Source: Granulicella paludicola
GTDB taxonomy: Bacteria > Acidobacteriota > Terriglobia > Terriglobales > Acidobacteriaceae
Assembly (NCBI RefSeq): GCF_025685545.1
Contig: NZ_JAGSYC010000025.1
Location: 744,001 to 808,000, forward strand
Length of the DNA stretch: 64,000 nt
Direction of reading: 5' to 3'
This document shows positions 36,548 to 42,953 of this stretch, piece after piece. The notes beneath the pieces were generated by a model. It was given only the letters and a program-made list of their open reading frames with translations. It had not been told where the DNA came from and did no database searches. Each line of letters opens with the position of its first letter. Position 1 is the first letter of the stretch. The position numbers were made by a program, and so were the translations under genes.

Positions 36548-37153
36548 TTAAGCGTACTTGCGAAGGATGCCCAGTACCTTGCCTTGAATCGCTACATTCG
36601 CGGCAGGCGCGTAGATGGGGGCCATCTCGGTATTCGAAGGCTGAAGGCGGATCAGGTTGCCCTCGCGATAGAAGCGCTTCAGCGTGGCGTCCGCACCGTC
36701 GATCAGCGCGACAACGATCTCACCCTCGCGAGCTGTGCGGGTGCGTTCTACCAAAACGTAGTCGCCGGACATGATGTGCTCATCGCGCATCGAATCGCCG
36801 CGAACCTCCAGCGCATAGCATTCACGATTGCCCAGGATATCTCCCAGAGAGATTGTCTCGGCCTGCTCAATTGCCTCGACCGGTCGACCGGCGGCGATAC
36901 GCCCCATCAAAGGCAGTCGATCCATCGCCGAGCGCGCCTTACGCTGTGGCAGAACGTCTATGGAGCGGCTGCGGTTATGAGCGCGCTGCAAAAGCCCTTT
37001 GTTCTGCAGGTTTGTCACATGCTTGTGTACGGTCGCAAGCGAATTGAGGCCAAGCCCCGCTGCAATCTCCTCGTATGACGGAGAGTAGCCGTTGCGCTGC
37101 GTGAAACCCGAGAGGAAATCGATAACTTCTTTTTGCCGACGCGTAATCGCCAT
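36548..37153 (-). CDS. lexA: LexA repressor
   Basis: 201 residues. A winged helix-turn-helix (TRRQKEVIDFLSGF, SYEEIAAGLGLNSLATVHKHV) is followed by the self-cleavage domain: scissile Ala88-Gly89 in GRIAAGRPVEAI, catalytic Ser121 in RGDSMRDEHIMSGD and Lys159 in ADATLKRFY. It represses SOS genes and cleaves itself with RecA. ATG at 37153 or at 37162 could be the start; upstream codons are out of family. No LexA box was identified by eye near its promoter. It is divergent from the response-regulator gene. Confidence 0.93.
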   Translation of the reverse strand: MAITRRQKEVIDFLSGFTQRNGYSPSYEEIAAGLGLNSLATVHKHVTNLQNKGLLQRAHNRSRSIDVLPQRKARSAMDRLPLMGRIAAGRPVEAIEQAETISLGDILGNRECYALEVRGDSMRDEHIMSGDYVLVERTRTAREGEIVVALIDGADATLKRFYREGNLIRLQPSNTEMAPIYAPAANVAIQGKVLGILRKYA

Positions 37154-37198
37154 GCCGTCCATTCTAGCGAATAAAAAGCGAACTGCAACGCGAGGGAA

Positions 37199-37226
37199 TA
37201 AAAAAAGATACCTCAGGTGCCGATAG
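37199..37226 (+). promoter_or_regulatory. Candidate sigma-28 promoter before the response-regulator gene
   Basis: An A-rich -35 region (TAAAAAAAG, 37199-37207) and a -10 of GCCGATAG (37219-37226) at sigma-28 spacing (11 bases if the -35 octamer starts at 37200). The -10 matches GCCGATAA at 7 of 8. The transcript would start about 55 bases before the regulator gene. Supported by the fliA/flgM context, not by experiment. Confidence 0.45.
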
Positions 37227-37286
37227 CCTTCCCAAGAGCGTAAGAGGAATGTCAAACGGCAGCGCCGCCCCAGTGAGGACTTATAG

Positions 37287-38012
37287 ATGCATGTACTCGT
37301 GGTCGAAGACGATACCGCTCTCGCCCTGTTCCTGCAAAAGGGACTGAAGATTGAGGGCCACGAGGTCGACTGCGCTGGGGACGGGGACGCAGCGATTGAG
37401 TATGTGCAGGAGCGCTGCGTCGACCTGATGGTGCTCGATCTCAGCCTGCCGCGGCGCGATGGCCTGGAGGTATTGAAGGTCGTGCGAGAACGCTGTCCGG
37501 ACACCGCTGTCGTTGTGCTCACGGGGCGCGTCGAGCTTGAGCATCGAGTCTACTGCTTGAACGCCGGAGCGGATGACTATCTGCAGAAGCCGTTCAGCTT
37601 TCACGAACTCACCGCCCGTTGTCGCGCCATCCTGCGCCGTCGCTCACGCTTCGCCAGCCCACTCCTTGAGTTCAACGGCATCACCATGAACCTCATGGAG
37701 CGCTCTGTTCGCTATGGCGATACGGCAGTCGATCTCACGGCGAAGGAGTTCATGGTGCTCGAGGTCCTCGTCCGCCGTCGCGGCGAATGCATCACGCGTG
37801 CCGAGATGTTGGGTGAGGTATGGCCCGGCTCGTCCGAGAGCGGCCTCAACGTCGTCGATGTTTACATCACCTATCTGCGGCGTAAGTTCGCCGACGCGCA
37901 GCGCCTGCAAGGTGAGGTCGTCGCGGTGGCCCAGGTAATCGAGACCGTGCGCGGAGCAGGCTACCGGCTGCGCCGCGCCGCAGCTCCTGCCGAGGTGGCG
38001 TATGGCAGCTGA
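37287..38012 (+). CDS. OmpR/PhoB-type response regulator
   Basis: 241 residues. Receiver domain with acidic pocket VVEDD (7-9), phospho-acceptor Asp51 in LMVLDLSLP, threonine in VVVLTGR and lysine in YLQKPFS, followed by a winged helix (DLTAKEFMVLEVLVRRRG, VDVYITYLRRKF, VRGAGYRLR). It is a complete DNA-binding response regulator. GAGG lies 8 bases before the ATG. It overlaps the following dimerisation-domain gene by 11 bases, so they are translationally coupled, but no full histidine kinase is present. The context suggests motility control. Confidence 0.88.
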   Translation: MHVLVVEDDTALALFLQKGLKIEGHEVDCAGDGDAAIEYVQERCVDLMVLDLSLPRRDGLEVLKVVRERCPDTAVVVLTGRVELEHRVYCLNAGADDYLQKPFSFHELTARCRAILRRRSRFASPLLEFNGITMNLMERSVRYGDTAVDLTAKEFMVLEVLVRRRGECITRAEMLGEVWPGSSESGLNVVDVYITYLRRKFADAQRLQGEVVAVAQVIETVRGAGYRLRRAAAPAEVAYGS

Positions 38013-38250
38013 GAGAGTCTCCAATGAGTTTCACGAAGAGATGCGTTCGGCGCTCCATGATCTCTGCCAGCCGCTTACGACGCTGCGTTGCCGCCTGGAG
38101 CTGGCGATGATGCAGGTCGATCCAGCCGAAGCCGAGCCGGAGAGCCTGCGGGAGGCAGTGCGGGGGGGCCTTGACGATATCCGGCTCATCTTCGAGTGTG
38201 TTGAGTCGCTGCGGCAATCGCTGCTCGTTGAGATGAAGCTGAGGCCATAA
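38002..38250 (+). CDS. Histidine-kinase dimerisation (DHp) domain without ATPase domain
   Basis: 82 residues. Residues 16-26 read SALHDLCQPLT, the H-box of kinases with an H-E/D-L-x-Q-P-L motif (His19), followed by two amphipathic helices up to about residue 75. The protein stops where an ATP-binding domain would start, and none of the N, G1 or G2 boxes is found in any frame before the next gene. It could be a phosphotransfer protein, a decoy, or a fragment of a lost kinase. The 11-base overlap with the response-regulator gene and the clean gene spacing downstream argue for a functional unit. Confidence 0.65.
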   Translation: MAAERVSNEFHEEMRSALHDLCQPLTTLRCRLELAMMQVDPAEAEPESLREAVRGGLDDIRLIFECVESLRQSLLVEMKLRP

Positions 38251-38287
38251 GCAAACCCTTGTTCCTATGCAAGGACGGTGAGGGGAT

Positions 38288-39553
38288 ATGAACGCAATCG
38301 AACACCTCGATGCACGCAGCGCAGGAGAGGGCAGGCGAGTGGTCATCGCCAGCGCGGATGGTGTCCTGAGACAAAAACTGGTCTCCAGCCTCAACGCCAT
38401 GCGCTGGGTGGTACGCGAGGCCAGCGGAGGTGCTGAGGCCATCAGTGTGCTGGAAGAGCACACGCAGGATGCGCTGCTGCTCGATGAGTGGTTGCCCGAC
38501 TTGGAGGTCGGTGAGTTCGCCGGGAATCTCGCCATGCTCTATCCCGGCCTCGAGGTACTGCGCGTCGATGGGCAGCCCCTGGTGCAGACCTCCGGCGTGC
38601 AGGCATTGCGACAGGTGCGGAGCTCTCACCGTCAGGAGCTTCTGCACTCCCTGCGCGAGGCCCAGAGTCTGCCCTCCGTCCGACCGGGCGCGGCAAAGGC
38701 ACACGCCTCCGCCGTCGCTGCCGTCACACCCTCGCAGAGCACGCTGACGCCAGTCGTCCAGCCCCTTCCTGTCGACGCCGCCGGTCCGACCGCCGCGGTG
38801 GATGACATGATCGGCGAGAGCACACCTATCAAAGAGCTCGCCAGGCTGATTCGGCTCGTCGCTCCCCGTTCCACCACGGTATTGATCGAAGGAGAGACCG
38901 GCACCGGCAAGGAGCTCGTCGCGCAGGCCCTGCATCGGCTCAGTCCACGCGCAAAGAAACCTCTCGTTGTCCTGAACTGCGCCGCAATTCCTGAAGCTTT
39001 ACTTGAAGCCGAGCTCTTCGGTCATGCTCGCGGCGCGTTCACCGGAGCCGTCCAGTCGCGCACCGGCCGCATCGAAGCCGCCGATGGAGGCACGCTCTTT
39101 CTCGACGAGATCGGCGAGATGCCGCTTGGTCTGCAGGCCAAGATGCTCCGTTTCCTGCAGAGCGGCGAGCTGCAGCGCGTCGGCGAAAACGAGCTCATCC
39201 ATGTCAACGTCCGCATCATCGCAGCGACGCACCAGCATCTTGAAAAACGCGCCGCCGAGGGCGCATTCCGCCTCGATCTCTATCATCGGCTCGCCGTCTT
39301 TCCGCTGGAGGTCCCCGCTCTGCGCGATCGCTGCGACGACATCGCTCTGCTCGCCGAACACTTCCTGGAGCTGCTCGGCCGCGACGCTCCTCGCAAGCGC
39401 CTCTCGGCCTCGGCGCTTGAGGTCTTGAAGAGCCACAACTGGCCCGGCAACGTGCGCGAGCTTGCTCACGTGCTGGAACGAGGCACCATTCTCGCTGGAG
39501 ACAGCGCCGTGCTGCGCGTGGAGGAGATTCGCCTGCGCGGTGGCCGCCGTTGA
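38288..39553 (+). CDS. Sigma-54-dependent activator lacking a DNA-binding domain
   Basis: 421 residues. The N-terminal receiver-like domain (17-110) is degenerate: only one acidic residue near beta-1 (ASADG), Asp66 in LLLDEWLPD, and no clear switch Thr/Lys. A proline/alanine linker leads to the AAA+ domain: Walker A GETGTGKE (202-209), sigma-54 loop GAFTGA (249-254), Walker B GTLFLDE and WPGNVREL (385-392). The protein ends at residue 421 just after the AAA+ lid, without the Fis-type helix-turn-helix. It resembles FleQ/FlgR-class flagellar activators; FlgR of epsilonproteobacteria also lacks or dispenses with DNA binding. A sigma-54 promoter lies 97 bases beyond its stop, before fliA. Confidence 0.87.
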   Translation: MNAIEHLDARSAGEGRRVVIASADGVLRQKLVSSLNAMRWVVREASGGAEAISVLEEHTQDALLLDEWLPDLEVGEFAGNLAMLYPGLEVLRVDGQPLVQTSGVQALRQVRSSHRQELLHSLREAQSLPSVRPGAAKAHASAVAAVTPSQSTLTPVVQPLPVDAAGPTAAVDDMIGESTPIKELARLIRLVAPRSTTVLIEGETGTGKELVAQALHRLSPRAKKPLVVLNCAAIPEALLEAELFGHARGAFTGAVQSRTGRIEAADGGTLFLDEIGEMPLGLQAKMLRFLQSGELQRVGENELIHVNVRIIAATHQHLEKRAAEGAFRLDLYHRLAVFPLEVPALRDRCDDIALLAEHFLELLGRDAPRKRLSASALEVLKSHNWPGNVRELAHVLERGTILAGDSAVLRVEEIRLRGGRR

Positions 39554-39587
39554 CAAAACCTGCCTCTCCTCGGACCGGATCAATCTG

Positions 39588-39630
39588 AGAGAACTCTAAG
39601 AATCGGCCATCCCTATCTTGGAGAACTCTC
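39588..39630 (+). promoter_or_regulatory. Repeated AGAGAACTCT-type sites upstream of the fliA promoter
   Basis: AGAGAACTCT at 39588-39597 and GAGAACTCTC at 39621-39630. Each has an AGAG/CTCT inverted half-site around AA. Their centres are 32 bases apart, close to three helical turns, and they end 20 bases before the sigma-54 promoter. They could be activator sites. Confidence 0.45.
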
Positions 39631-39649
39631 ATATTCGAGCTCCCGGGTT

Positions 39650-39665
39650 TGGCACGCAGGTTGCA
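39650..39665 (+). promoter_or_regulatory. Sigma-54 promoter for fliA
   Basis: TGGCACG, four bases, TTGCA: an exact match to the sigma-54 consensus, with GG at 39651-39652 and GC at 39663-39664 separated by 10 bases. It lies 90 bases before the fliA ATG and directly downstream of a sigma-54 activator gene. Confidence 0.85.
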
Positions 39666-39754
39666 TTTACCTGTTGCAAGTGCAGAGCCACCGAGGCGCA
39701 ACGATCCCAGCCAGGGCACTTTGCACAATCCACATCTCTTGAGGAGTCCATCCG

Positions 39755-40612
39755 ATGACGAGCATGCAGAGCAACACGACGAAGACCCTGGGCCCCACTG
39801 ACATGAATGGATTGAACACCGACGCCTTGTTCTCCGTTGGTCTCTGCGGTATTCCGCCGCTCCCGCCGCTGGCCATGGATGAGCACGAGCGCGAGCGCCG
39901 CCTCATCGAACATCTGCCGATGGTCCGCTACATCGCTCGCCGTGTGCATGAACGGCTGCCGCAACACGTCGAGATCGAAGACCTGGTCTCCGCCGGCGTC
40001 TTCGGCCTGATGGACGCCTTCAACAAGTTCGATCAGAGCAAGATGGTGCAGTTCAAGAGTTACGCGCAGTTCCGCATCCGCGGTGCCATCCTCGATTCGC
40101 TGCGCGAACTGGACTGGAGCCCCCGCGAGCTGCGCCGCAAAGGTCGCGCCATCGAAGAGGCGATTCGAGCGCTTACACAGCGCTGCGGCCGCGCTCCGCA
40201 GGAGTCTGAAATCGCCCGCGAACTCGGCCTGCAGCTCGGCGACTTTCAGCACTTGCTCGGCGAGCTTAAAGGTCTCGAGATCGGTAGCCTGCACGCCGAG
40301 CGCAGTGAAGACTCAGGCGAAGAGGAGCTGTCGTTTCTTCCCACCTCGCCTGAGGAAGACCCCCTCTTCCAATGCCTCAAGAGCGAGCGTAAGCAATTGC
40401 TCATAGACGCGATCGAAAAGCTGCCGGAAAAAGAAAGACTCGTCCTCACCCTCTATTACTACGAGGAATTGACGATGAAGGAGATAGGTCTCACGCTCAG
40501 CGTCGTAGAGTCGCGCGTCTCGCAGATTCACACCTCGGCGGTCCTTCGCCTTCGCTCCGCGATGGGTGCGGGACGATCGGTAAAAAAGACGCGCATCCGC
40601 AATGCAGCTTGA
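39755..40612 (+). CDS. fliA: Flagellar/motility sigma factor sigma-28
   Basis: 285 residues. A 40-residue leader is followed by sigma region 2 (RLIEHLPMVRYIARRVHERL, EDLVSAGVFGLMDAFNKFD, FKSYAQFRIRGAILDSLRELDWSP), region 3 (RKGRAIEEAIRALT) and region 4 (AIEKLPEKERLVLTLYYYEEL, MKEIGLTLSVVESRVSQIH). The DWSPRELRR segment and the region 4 wording are typical of FliA/WhiG. It directs transcription from TAAA/GCCGATAA promoters; two such sites lie downstream (flgM) and at 57.2 kb (motA). GAGGAG precedes the ATG. The sigma-54 promoter places it as a middle-level gene under the adjacent activator. Confidence 0.92.
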   Translation: MTSMQSNTTKTLGPTDMNGLNTDALFSVGLCGIPPLPPLAMDEHERERRLIEHLPMVRYIARRVHERLPQHVEIEDLVSAGVFGLMDAFNKFDQSKMVQFKSYAQFRIRGAILDSLRELDWSPRELRRKGRAIEEAIRALTQRCGRAPQESEIARELGLQLGDFQHLLGELKGLEIGSLHAERSEDSGEEELSFLPTSPEEDPLFQCLKSERKQLLIDAIEKLPEKERLVLTLYYYEELTMKEIGLTLSVVESRVSQIHTSAVLRLRSAMGAGRSVKKTRIRNAA

Positions 40613-40656
40613 CCTCAACGCATCATCCAACCCGCACCACACCAGGGAGGCACCGC

Positions 40657-40800
40657 ATGATCGAATCGACCATCAACAGCGCCACAGCTCTGCATCCGCG
40701 TTACATCACCCGTCGCCGGAATGAGGTCCGCGCCTTGATGCAGCACACCCTGGGCACGCTCTTCGTACTGGCCGCCCTGATCCTCATCGTGAATGTTTAG
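40657..40800 (+). CDS. 47-residue membrane protein between fliA and flgM
   Basis: A short frame with a very strong ribosome-binding site (GGGAGG 6 bases before ATG). The polar, basic N-terminal half (HPRYITRRRNEVRALMQH) is followed by one C-terminal helix (TLGTLFVLAALILIVNV) that ends the protein. It is cotranscribed with fliA (44-base gap) and ends 24 bases before the sigma-28 promoter. No family recognised. The tail-anchored topology leaves the basic part in the cytoplasm. Confidence 0.6.
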   Translation: MIESTINSATALHPRYITRRRNEVRALMQHTLGTLFVLAALILIVNV

Positions 40801-40824
40801 GTTAGGAAGAAGTTAGATTTAAGC

Positions 40825-40851
40825 TAAAGTTTTCTCATCGGTTGCCGATGG
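40825..40851 (+). promoter_or_regulatory. Sigma-28 promoter for flgM
   Basis: TAAAGTTT (40825-40832), 11 bases, GCCGATGG (40844-40851). The -35 equals the enteric sigma-28 consensus and the -10 matches 6 of 8. It lies 34 bases before the flgM start codon. Confidence 0.8.
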
Positions 40852-40885
40852 CGCTTTCTGAGAGAGGACCTCAGAAAGCACGGTT

Positions 40886-41224
40886 GTGCCGCAGATCAGG
40901 AACACGTTGCCGCAGGGGCGCTGCCTCGCACTCCCAACCGAGGCGGGCCGCGCTACCGTGGCGTTGACGAAGGGGACGGACCGCTTGGCCCACGCAAAGG
41001 CTTCCAAGGACGATGAGACGCTGCACTCTGTTCTGCTGCAGACGACCGCAGCCGCTCCGGAGGAACTGCGGCGCGAGGAGACACTGCGCCGCGCGAAGAT
41101 CGAGCGCCTGCGCGCCGCTCTCGCCGATGGCTCCTACTCCGTCACGGCCGAGGCCCTTGCCGAAAAGATGATCGAGCACATCGCCGGGCCAGATTCTCTT
41201 CATCCGGACAAAGACAACTCCTGA
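40886..41224 (+). CDS. flgM: Anti-sigma-28 factor FlgM
   Basis: 112 residues, polar and low in hydrophobic content, as expected for a mostly disordered protein. The C-terminal part REETLRRAKIERLRAALADG followed by SYSVTAEALAEKMIEHI matches the FlgM sigma-binding helices (alternating R/K with the YxVxAExxAEKM pattern). It would hold FliA inactive until hook completion. GTG at 40886 is used; the start context is weak and internal starts are possible. A consensus sigma-28 promoter in front gives the usual negative feedback: FliA drives its own inhibitor. Confidence 0.82.
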   Translation: MPQIRNTLPQGRCLALPTEAGRATVALTKGTDRLAHAKASKDDETLHSVLLQTTAAAPEELRREETLRRAKIERLRAALADGSYSVTAEALAEKMIEHIAGPDSLHPDKDNS

Positions 41225-41328
41225 TCAGCACCCTCCTTCACACTTCCTGCATCTCTCTTAGGAGACAATCGTCCAGCGACCTTTTCGTCGCAGAGGCGTG
41301 TCACAACAGACATCAGGAGTGAAACAAC

Positions 41329-42012
41329 ATGGGTGAGTTTGTATCGGTAAAGGCAAGCGATGGTCACGGACTTTCGGCGTATGTAGCCAAACCCGAAGGC
41401 ACCGCCAAAGGCGCGGTCGTCATCGTGCAGGAGATCTTCGGCGTCAACCCGTCCATCCAGGGCGTGGCCGACCACTACGCGAAGCATGGCTACCTCGCCG
41501 CGGCCCCTGCTCTCTTCGACCGCTATGAGCGCGACCTGCAGCTCGGCTACGGCCCGGAAGACATGAAGAAGGCCTTCGAGTTGTACGGCAAGCTCAAGCC
41601 CGAGACCGCACTGCTCGACGTGGCGGCAGCTTTCAAGCACATCGAATCCGCTGGCAAGACCGCCGTCCTCGGCTTCTGCTATGGCGGCCTGATGTCCTGG
41701 CTGAGCGCCACCCGCGCCAAGTCCCTGGGCATCACCCCGGCCGCCACCGTCGGCTACTACGCTGGCGGTATCGGCAGCGTCGCGACCGAGACACCCGTCT
41801 GCCCCGTGCTGCTGCACTTCGGCGCGGACGACGACCACATCGGCAATGACCAGGTCGACGCCGTCCGCTCCGCCCATCCCGACGTGACGATCTATCTGTA
41901 TGAAGGTGCAGGCCATGCCTTCGCCAACCCTGCCCGTCCCAGCTTTGTTCCAGCTGCCGCAGAGACAGCCGATGAGCGCTCGCTGGCCTTCCTGCACAAG
42001 CACCTCGGGTAA
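41329..42012 (+). CDS. Dienelactone hydrolase family protein
   Basis: 227 residues, cytoplasmic alpha/beta-hydrolase. The nucleophile elbow is GFCYGG, with cysteine (about residue 118) in place of serine as in dienelactone hydrolase. The aspartate in HFGADDDHIGND and histidine in EGAGHAFANP complete the triad, and IVQEIFGVNPSIQGVADHYA is typical of the family. It may hydrolyse carboxymethylene-butenolide-like lactones, but most homologues have undefined substrates. AGGAG precedes the ATG; the gene stands alone. Confidence 0.87.
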   Translation: MGEFVSVKASDGHGLSAYVAKPEGTAKGAVVIVQEIFGVNPSIQGVADHYAKHGYLAAAPALFDRYERDLQLGYGPEDMKKAFELYGKLKPETALLDVAAAFKHIESAGKTAVLGFCYGGLMSWLSATRAKSLGITPAATVGYYAGGIGSVATETPVCPVLLHFGADDDHIGNDQVDAVRSAHPDVTIYLYEGAGHAFANPARPSFVPAAAETADERSLAFLHKHLG

Positions 42013-42048
42013 TCGCAGTCTTCGTTGTTTTCGTCTCTTTCTCCATAT

Positions 42049-42127
42049 GGCTGGGCTTCAGCCCAGCCAAGGCAAGTGGCCCCTGTCTACTCCGCACCTC
42101 GCTCGCCATCAGGCGAGCGAGGTGCGG
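42049..42127. repeat. Pair of strong palindromes (REP-like element)
   Basis: 42049-42068 is an 8-base stem around TTCA (GGCTGGGC/GCCCAGCC). 42092-42127 is a perfect 16-base stem around ATCA. Both lie between the dienelactone hydrolase and rpsO genes. The first belongs to the GGGCTTCAGCCC palindrome family seen again at 49.4 and 49.8-50 kb. They may also terminate transcription. Confidence 0.6.
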
Positions 42128-42259
42128 GCCGAAACGGTCCACTTGGACCCCATAAACCACACTGGCTGGGCAGTTTATGTCCGCCAGCGTGCTATCTTTA
42201 ACGAGGCCACTGGAAATTTGGTGGACTAGAGTACTAAGAATCAGGAGCAAGACAAACTC

Positions 42260-42526
42260 GTGTTAGCAACTGAAAAGAAAACAGACATCATCAGCAAATT
42301 CCGTACTCACGATACGGACACCGGTAGCCCCGAGGTGCAGATTGCCATCCTCTCGGAGCGCATTGGTGAGCTGACTGAGCACTTCAAGATGCACAAGAAG
42401 GACCATGGCTCGCGCCGCGGACTCTTGATGCTGGTATCCAAGCGCCGTAGCCTTCTCGATTACCTGAAGAAGACGGACTCGGATCGCTATCGCGAAGTGA
42501 TCGGCAAGCTGGGTATTCGCAAGTAA
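42260..42526 (+). CDS. rpsO: 30S ribosomal protein S15
   Basis: 88 residues, the full normal length. Family wording is plain: [61 protein letters not shown] and [13 protein letters not shown]. It binds 16S rRNA helices 20-22 in the small subunit. GTG at 42260 is used; AGGAG lies 12 bases upstream. As in many bacteria it is upstream of pnp, here separated by 427 bases. Confidence 0.95.
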   Translation: MLATEKKTDIISKFRTHDTDTGSPEVQIAILSERIGELTEHFKMHKKDHGSRRGLLMLVSKRRSLLDYLKKTDSDRYREVIGKLGIRK

Positions 42527-42545
42527 CTGCGATCGAGCAGGCCTT

Positions 42546-42815
42546 ATGGCTGGCTGTTGCGGCTCTTGCGCCCAACGGACTGGCCGGGTTCACAAGACCC
42601 GGGCCTGGAAGACCAGAGTCAACAACCTCCATGGTTACGACGTCTGGGTTTACAAGTGCCAGGAGTGTAGGACGATTGACTTTGCATGGTGCCACCCGCG
42701 GGTTTGCGGCACAAGTACGGATGGAGGCTCACTTCGCAGCCTTCACCGCTTTTATGCCCCGTACGTACTCGCGAGTGCCCATGCTCTCCATCCACACTTC
42801 TTGCCAAAGGTATGA
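42546..42815 (+). CDS. Possible small zinc-ribbon protein in the rpsO-pnp gap
   Basis: 89-codon frame starting ATG GCT. The first 45 residues look like a treble-clef or zinc-ribbon: CCGSC near the N-terminus and YKCQECRTIDF after a basic middle (RVHKTRAWKTRVNNLHGYDV). The rest is unremarkable and may be non-coding read-through. AGG lies 4 bases before the ATG. The stop is 9 bases before a strong terminator. The gap is otherwise unexplained, but no family is recognised and the frame may be chance. Confidence 0.3.
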   Translation: MAGCCGSCAQRTGRVHKTRAWKTRVNNLHGYDVWVYKCQECRTIDFAWCHPRVCGTSTDGGSLRSLHRFYAPYVLASAHALHPHFLPKV

Positions 42816-42824
42816 AAGACACAT

Positions 42825-42860
42825 AGCCCCGACCGAAGCCAACTCTTCGGCGGGGCTTTT
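42825..42860 (+). terminator. Rho-independent terminator between rpsO and pnp
   Basis: A 13-pair stem (42825-42838 with 42845-42857, one bulged A at 42832), 6-base loop, then TTTT. It would end the rpsO transcript, so pnp probably also has its own promoter in the 93 bases that follow. Confidence 0.8.
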
Positions 42861-42953
42861 GTCGTAGAGCTGCGCAGACACCGAGCCTCCGCGCGCCGCG
42901 ACCCACAAGCTTAGAGACAAACTGACGACAGAGAAGAAGAGGAAGAAATACAT

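Noticed and set aside
36484-37162. Long upstream extension of the lexA frame to 37522
   Set aside because: The extra 120 residues are low-complexity and antisense to the response regulator; LexA homology starts at MAITRRQ.
42546-42815. Calling the cysteine-rich frame a firm gene
   Set aside because: Only the first half is plausible and no homology can be tested here, so it is listed at low confidence only.
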